A stretch of DNA of 64,000 nt from Pimelobacter simplex (GTDB lineage Bacteria; Actinomycetota; Actinomycetes; Propionibacteriales; Nocardioidaceae), in NCBI RefSeq assembly GCF_900114845.1, contig NZ_FOUK01000002.1, positions 248,001 to 312,000 of the forward strand, given 5' to 3'. The notes below the pieces were generated by a model. The model was given only the letters and a program-made list of their open reading frames with translations, did no database searches and had not been told where the DNA came from. Every line of letters starts with the position of its first letter. The first letter of the stretch is position 1. Position numbers and translations under genes: made by a program. Below, piece by piece: positions 60,354-64,000 of this stretch.

Positions 60354-61556
60354 TCACCTGCCGACGTCGGCGACGTCGGCGAGCCGGTCGCGCCAGGCGG
60401 AGGTCAGGTCCCGCTCGCTCCACCCGAAGCCGGCGCGCAGCGCCGCGGCGAAGTCGTCGCCCTCGAGCACCTGGCGGTAGAGGTCGACCAGCGCGCCCTC
60501 GCCGCGGTGGTCCGCCAGCGTCACGCAGACCAGCCAGGCCGCCTCGTAGACGGCCCCCAGGTGGCTCGCCGCCGGGTCGAAGTCGCTGGTGGCCGGCAGT
60601 GCGTCCGGGAGACCGTCGGCGCGGACCTGGCGGGCGATCTGGCCGGCCGTGCGGCTCGTCGGCAGGTCGACGTCGCGCAGCGCGACGTAGTCAGCGAAGC
60701 CCTCGACCAGCCACATCGGCGCCCGCTGGGCCAGCGGCGCCGCCGTCACGGCGTGGACGGCCTCGTGGGTCATCACGACCTGGGCGGCGACGGGGTCGAG
60801 GCCGTCGTACACGGGACGGTCGAGGAAGACGTGGATCGGGCTGCCCTCGACCGCGACGCCGTCGACCGGCGCGGTGATCGCGGCGATCGTGTCGTAGCGG
60901 CCCGGCTCGACGCCCAGCGCCCGGTGCAGGCCGGCGCTGTCGGCCGGGACCTCGACCACGAGGCCGGTGTCGCCGCCGACGACCGCGCGGACCTGCTCGA
61001 GCGCCCGGCGCGCCGCCGGCAGGTAGCGCCGTGCCTGGGCGGGCTCGGCCGCCGCGACGAGCACCTGGCCCGCCCGCCGTACGTCGAGCGGACCGCCGAG
61101 CCACAGCGGGAGCCGTCCCTGGCCGGCGCCGACCGCGGCGATCGTGGCACCGCCGTCGGCGAAGGAGAACGGGACCTCGGTCCGCGCCGAGGCGGCGTCG
61201 AAGCCCTCGACCCGCCAGGTGAGCGCGACCTGGCCGTCCCAGCCGTCGCTGCCGCTGGTCCGGCCGGTCTCGGTGACGTAGCGCAGGGTCACGTCACCCA
61301 GTCGCAGTGCGCCGGCGTTGGCCACGAGCGCGGCGAGCAGGGTCGAGGCGTCGGCGTCCGCACCGAGCGCGCCGGCCGCGTCGCCGTCCCCGGCGGCGAT
61401 CGCGTCCTGGACCGCGGCCACCGTCGCGGCCGCGGTGACCGGGTCGGCGACGTCGCTCGTGCCCGGCGGGCGCGGCGCGACGTAGTCGTCGTTCGAGCAC
61501 CCGCCCGCGACGAGCGCGACGGCGAGCAGCAGGGCCGGGAGGACCCGCATGGTCAT
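60354..61556 (-). CDS. Lipoprotein with MA-type metallopeptidase domain
   Basis: A 400-residue protein with a lipobox VAGGC (Cys20) after a hydrophobic signal. The C-terminal half has VVMTHEAVHAVTAAPLAQRAPMWLVEGFADYVALRDV, with the HExxH and downstream Glu of gluzincins of the peptidase MA type. It would sit on the outer face of the membrane, substrate unknown. Directly downstream of the M48 gene on the same strand. Confidence 0.85.
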   Translation of the reverse strand: MTMRVLPALLLAVALVAGGCSNDDYVAPRPPGTSDVADPVTAAATVAAVQDAIAAGDGDAAGALGADADASTLLAALVANAGALRLGDVTLRYVTETGRTSGSDGWDGQVALTWRVEGFDAASARTEVPFSFADGGATIAAVGAGQGRLPLWLGGPLDVRRAGQVLVAAAEPAQARRYLPAARRALEQVRAVVGGDTGLVVEVPADSAGLHRALGVEPGRYDTIAAITAPVDGVAVEGSPIHVFLDRPVYDGLDPVAAQVVMTHEAVHAVTAAPLAQRAPMWLVEGFADYVALRDVDLPTSRTAGQIARQVRADGLPDALPATSDFDPAASHLGAVYEAAWLVCVTLADHRGEGALVDLYRQVLEGDDFAAALRAGFGWSERDLTSAWRDRLADVADVGR

Positions 61557-61585
61557 GGGCTGCCCCCCGAACAGTCCCCGCGGGC

Positions 61586-62581
61586 TCAGCCCGGGCGGAC
61601 TGCTCCGGCGTAGGGCATCTCGTCGAGGTCGGAGACCTTGACGCCCGCGCCGGGGTTGGCGGCGTGGACGATCATGCCGTTGCCGAGGTAGATGCCGACG
61701 TGGCTGATCGGGCTGTAGTAGAAGACGAGGTCGCCCGGCTGCAGGTCGCTCTTCGCGACGTGCGCACCGCTGCTGTACTGCGCCCGCGACGAGTGCGGGA
61801 GGCTGACGTCGGCCTGGGCGTAGGCCATCATCGTCAGGCCGGAGCAGTCGAAGGCGTTGGGACCCGCGGCACCCCAGACGTAGGCGTCGCCCACCTGGGC
61901 GAGGGCGTACTTGATCGCGATCGCAGCGCGGCCGCTGGCCGGGATCGACGAGGCGTCGACCGGGCGGCCGGAGTCGCGGGACAGGATCTCGGCGCGCTGC
62001 TCGGCCTCGAGCTTGGAGAGCAGCTCCTTGGCCTCGGCCAGCTTGGCGTCGGCCGTCTTCTTCTGCTCGGAGAGCGTGTCCTTGAGGTCGGCGATGTCGT
62101 CGCGGCGCTTCTCGGTCTGGTCCTTGCGGATCGAGTAGGCCTTCAGCTCGGTGCCGTAGGACGACAGCAGGGAGTTCTGCAGGTCGCCGACGGTGGCGCT
62201 GGTGGAGAGCTCGTCGAGGAAGCCCTCGGAGTCGGAGGCCAGCAGCTCGCCGGCCGGGCCGAGGCCGCCGGACTGGTAGCGCTGGATGATCGAGGCGCGC
62301 ACGTCGGAGCGGACGCCGTCGAGCGCGTCGCCCTGGCGGGACTGGTCGGCCTCGAGGGAGCTGAGGTCGTCGTTGAGCTCGTCGAGCTCGAGCCGGGCGT
62401 CGTTGTAGCGCTCGGCGGCCTGCTCGGACTCGTGGAAGAGCCGGTCGACCTTGGCCCGCACGGTCTCGATGTCCGGCTTCGCCTGCGCCGGGCTGCCGGA
62501 CGCACTCACGCCGAACGTGATGGCTCCGGTGACGGCGAGTGCTGCGAGCGCAGCGGTGGTACGTGTCCGGCCGTTCAGCAC
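61586..62581 (-). CDS. NlpC/P60 family peptidoglycan endopeptidase
   Basis: A 331-residue secreted cell-wall hydrolase that cuts peptide stems. GTG at 62581 gives a signal peptide (RTTAALAALAVTGAITFGVSASGSPAQA), a long coiled coil (residues ~35-200) and a C-terminal NlpC/P60 domain with Cys246 in NAFDCSGLTMMAY, His294 in SHVGIYLGNG and the third polar residue in IVHA. It resembles RipA/Rv2190c. The extended frame upstream reads through a riboswitch and is rejected. The gene is probably under c-di-AMP control. Confidence 0.94.
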   Translation of the reverse strand: MLNGRTRTTAALAALAVTGAITFGVSASGSPAQAKPDIETVRAKVDRLFHESEQAAERYNDARLELDELNDDLSSLEADQSRQGDALDGVRSDVRASIIQRYQSGGLGPAGELLASDSEGFLDELSTSATVGDLQNSLLSSYGTELKAYSIRKDQTEKRRDDIADLKDTLSEQKKTADAKLAEAKELLSKLEAEQRAEILSRDSGRPVDASSIPASGRAAIAIKYALAQVGDAYVWGAAGPNAFDCSGLTMMAYAQADVSLPHSSRAQYSSGAHVAKSDLQPGDLVFYYSPISHVGIYLGNGMIVHAANPGAGVKVSDLDEMPYAGAVRPG

Positions 62582-62604
62582 GAGCTGGCGGTCCCCTCTG
62601 GTTG

Positions 62605-62775
62605 TCGTACGCCTACCGGGTGAGCTGACGGATTCGGGCACGACTCGCCCTACCCGCACTCCTCGCTCCCCCGCCGTCCGGTCGGACGTCGTGGTCGCAC
62701 CTCGTGCGGGATTCACCCCAGAGTGGTTGGTTCCCCGGCTCCGGGACCCCGAGTGGTCCCAGACTCAGCGCGGTG
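62605..62775 (-). ncRNA. c-di-AMP (ydaO/yuaA) riboswitch
   Basis: On the minus strand upstream of the NlpC/P60 gene the conserved ydaO core occurs in order: GGGGAACC (62729-62736), GGTGAAT (62711-62717), GTAGGG (62648-62653) and CCGAATCCGTCAGCTCACC with CGGTAGGCG (62610-62637). Known ydaO riboswitches bind c-di-AMP and switch off cell-wall hydrolase genes in actinobacteria. Boundaries are approximate. It fills most of the 441-base gap 62582-63022, where no gene is seen. Confidence 0.9.
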
Positions 62776-63022
62776 CCCGCGCGGGTCGGTCGACCCACTA
62801 CCTCGGACACCTGATCGAGCAGCCTAACGGCGCCCACGGGCGAGGCCAAACCCCGCCTCGCGTGTTGGGGACGAAATCGCTCGTCACTCCCGTCACATGC
62901 GTCGCATCGGCCTCACCCGCCTCTCCGGTCCCGGATGCGGCGGCGCCGACCGCCGCCACCTCCCGGGCGCCGCGGGTCGATCCGGAGCACGGGCGGACGC
63001 CCCGGGTCGGACCGCCGGGCCC

Positions 63023-63229
63023 TCATGCCGACTCCACCTGCGGCCCGTCGACCGGCCGCACCAGCCGCAGCGGGGGCACGAGCCCGCCGTCGGCCAGCAC
63101 GTCGAGGGCGCGCAGCTCGTCGTCGTCGATCATCAGCTCGGGCGGCGGCCCGAGCAGCACGGTGACCACGCAGTCGTGGCAGGCCAGGCCGCGTACCACG
63201 CACGTGTCGCAATCGATCCTTGTCGTCAT
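63023..63229 (-). CDS. Small cysteine-containing actinobacterial protein
   Basis: A 68-residue soluble protein: [25 protein letters not shown] with four cysteines, then [22 protein letters not shown]. The Cys spacing (CxxC-N7-CxxC, residues 6, 9, 17 and 20) suggests zinc or iron-sulfur binding. Proteins of this look are common next to NlpC/P60 genes in actinobacteria; function unknown. ATG at 63229 has CACGGT 7 bases upstream, so it is probably leaderless. It is divergent from the DnaQ-like gene with a shared promoter motif. Confidence 0.75.
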   Translation of the reverse strand: MTTRIDCDTCVVRGLACHDCVVTVLLGPPPELMIDDDELRALDVLADGGLVPPLRLVRPVDGPQVESA

Positions 63230-63252
63230 GGGCAGGACCGTGCCAGGAGGGC

Positions 63253-63384
63253 CCGACACAAACCCCCCGCGCCGCCTCCCGAGCGCCTCCCGAACGCCTC
63301 CGCGGGCCCTCGCCGGCCCGGCCCGGGAGCCCGGGCGCATCCTCGATCCGGGCGGCCCGCGGCCGCGCTCCCGGGTTGTGTCGG
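63253..63384. promoter_or_regulatory. Two inverted TTGTGTCGG elements in divergent promoters
   Basis: TTGTGTCGG occurs at 63376-63384 on the plus strand and at 63253-63261 on the minus strand. In each case 13 bases separate TTGTGT from the -10 box (TACCGT or CACGGT) of its own gene, and the gene start is 23-24 bases from the element. Identical spacing to both -10 boxes suggests a shared activator or sigma factor site. Confidence 0.6.
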
Positions 63385-63406
63385 ACCCTCGGCCTACCGT
63401 CGCTCC

Positions 63407-64000
63407 ATGACCACTGCCCCTCCTGCGTCCCGCCACCGGTGGGAGCTGCAGCGCGGCTTCGACGAGCTCGGCCGCCCGCTGCGCGACGTGACCTTCTGCG
63501 TGGTCGACCTCGAGACCACGGGCGGCTCCCCCGGCGACGGCGACCAGATCACCGAGATCGGCGCGGTCAAGGTGCGCGGAGGCGAGGTGCTCGGCGAGTT
63601 CCAGACCCTGGTCAACCCGCACACGGCGATCCCCGCGTTCATCGCGGTGCTCACCGGCATCACCAACGGCATGGTCGCCGACGCGCCGCCCATCGAGGCC
63701 GCCCTGCCGGCGTTCCTCGAGTTCGCGGCCGGCTCGGTGCTGGTCGCCCACAACGCGCGGTTCGACGTCGGCTTCCTCAAGAACGACGCCCGGCGCCTCG
63801 ACCTCATCTGGCCCGACTTCGAGATCCTCGACACGGTCAAGCTCGCCCGGCACGTGGTGACCCGCGACGAGTCGCCCAACCACAAGCTGTCCTCGCTGGC
63901 TCGCGTCTTCCGGTCGGGCACGACGCCCAACCACCGCGCGCTCGAGGACGCCCGGGCCACCGTCGATGTGCTCCACGGCCTCATGGAGCGACTCGGCGGG
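63407..64000 (+). CDS. DnaQ-like DEDD 3'-5' exonuclease (partial, runs off right edge)
   Basis: Only the first 198 residues are in the window. They form a DEDDh exonuclease domain: [13 protein letters not shown] (first Asp-Glu pair), [11 protein letters not shown] (second Asp) and [16 protein letters not shown] (His and last Asp). In M. tuberculosis the homologue in this position (Rv2191) carries a GIY-YIG UvrC-like nuclease after the exonuclease, so a similar fusion is expected beyond the edge. ATG at 63407 is 6 bases after TACCGT. Probably in DNA repair. Confidence 0.9.
   Translation, partial: MTTAPPASRHRWELQRGFDELGRPLRDVTFCVVDLETTGGSPGDGDQITEIGAVKVRGGEVLGEFQTLVNPHTAIPAFIAVLTGITNGMVADAPPIEAALPAFLEFAAGSVLVAHNARFDVGFLKNDARRLDLIWPDFEILDTVKLARHVVTRDESPNHKLSSLARVFRSGTTPNHRALEDARATVDVLHGLMERLGG

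Noticed and set aside
62582..62716. Longer N-terminus of the NlpC/P60 protein
   Set aside because: The extra residues overlap the conserved riboswitch blocks, and the GTG at 62581 gives a proper signal peptide.

Overview
The window is high-GC actinobacterial chromosome. Codons end almost always in G or C, many genes start with GTG, genes are tightly packed, and many overlap by 4 bases (ATGA/GTGA). The gene set (mraZ-rsmH-ftsI-murE, PknL-like kinase with PASTA repeats, class II DAHP synthase, GT87-type transferase, ArsA-like ATPase, fadD15-like ligase, NlpC/P60 and DnaQ-like genes) follows, from memory, the order of Mycobacterium tuberculosis Rv2158c-Rv2191. The presence of a Tad locus, MacS-type kinase and SAV_6107-type HEPN protein suggests a Nocardioides-like member of the Propionibacteriales; that genus is an inference. 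No rRNA, tRNA, transposase, prophage or CRISPR array was seen.

Left part (1-10.4 kb): the start of the division and cell wall (dcw) cluster on the minus strand (mraZ, a small membrane protein, rsmH, an FtsL-like protein, ftsI, murE running off the left edge), preceded by four MraZ-box repeats. Divergent from it is a MoxR/DUF58/transglutaminase operon. The gap between them holds a 22-bp tandem repeat array. 10.4-21.8 kb: DUF3040 protein; an operon ending in DNA polymerase IV whose promoter carries a perfect LexA box and whose first gene encodes a HEPN-domain protein; YbaK-like and FAD-dependent enzymes; metF and a divergent polyprenyl synthase; a barnase-like/barstar-like pair; an Rv2175c-like DNA-binding protein divergent from its presumed kinase PknL.

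21.8-39.8 kb: transport and metabolism (DMT exporter, threonine aldolase, DAHP synthase, APC permease, a phosphofructokinase with the pyrophosphate-type active-site residues), a low-GC secreted toxin-like protein with an overlapping small partner gene, a TetR repressor with a clear operator facing a DUF2236/Lcp-like oxygenase, and a MacS-type kinase with a NarL-type regulator. 39.8-49.5 kb: envelope lipid and sugar genes (acyltransferase, GT87-type transferase, two ROK kinases, ArsA-like ATPase, SRPBCC proteins, long-chain acyl-CoA ligase), interrupted by a 156-bp imperfect palindrome.

49.7-59.0 kb: a Tad/Flp pilus locus (CpaB, TadZ, TadA, a VWA-TadB fusion, TadC, a dedicated two-component system and two Flp pilins), apparently inserted into the conserved backbone. 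59.0-64.0 kb: M48 protease, lipoprotein peptidase, an NlpC/P60 cell-wall hydrolase behind a c-di-AMP (ydaO-type) riboswitch, a small cysteine-rich protein, and the beginning of a DnaQ-like exonuclease running off the right edge.

Common threads are the cell envelope and its regulation: peptidoglycan synthesis (murE, ftsI), its control by Ser/Thr kinase and c-di-AMP, its hydrolysis (NlpC/P60), surface pili and secreted toxins.
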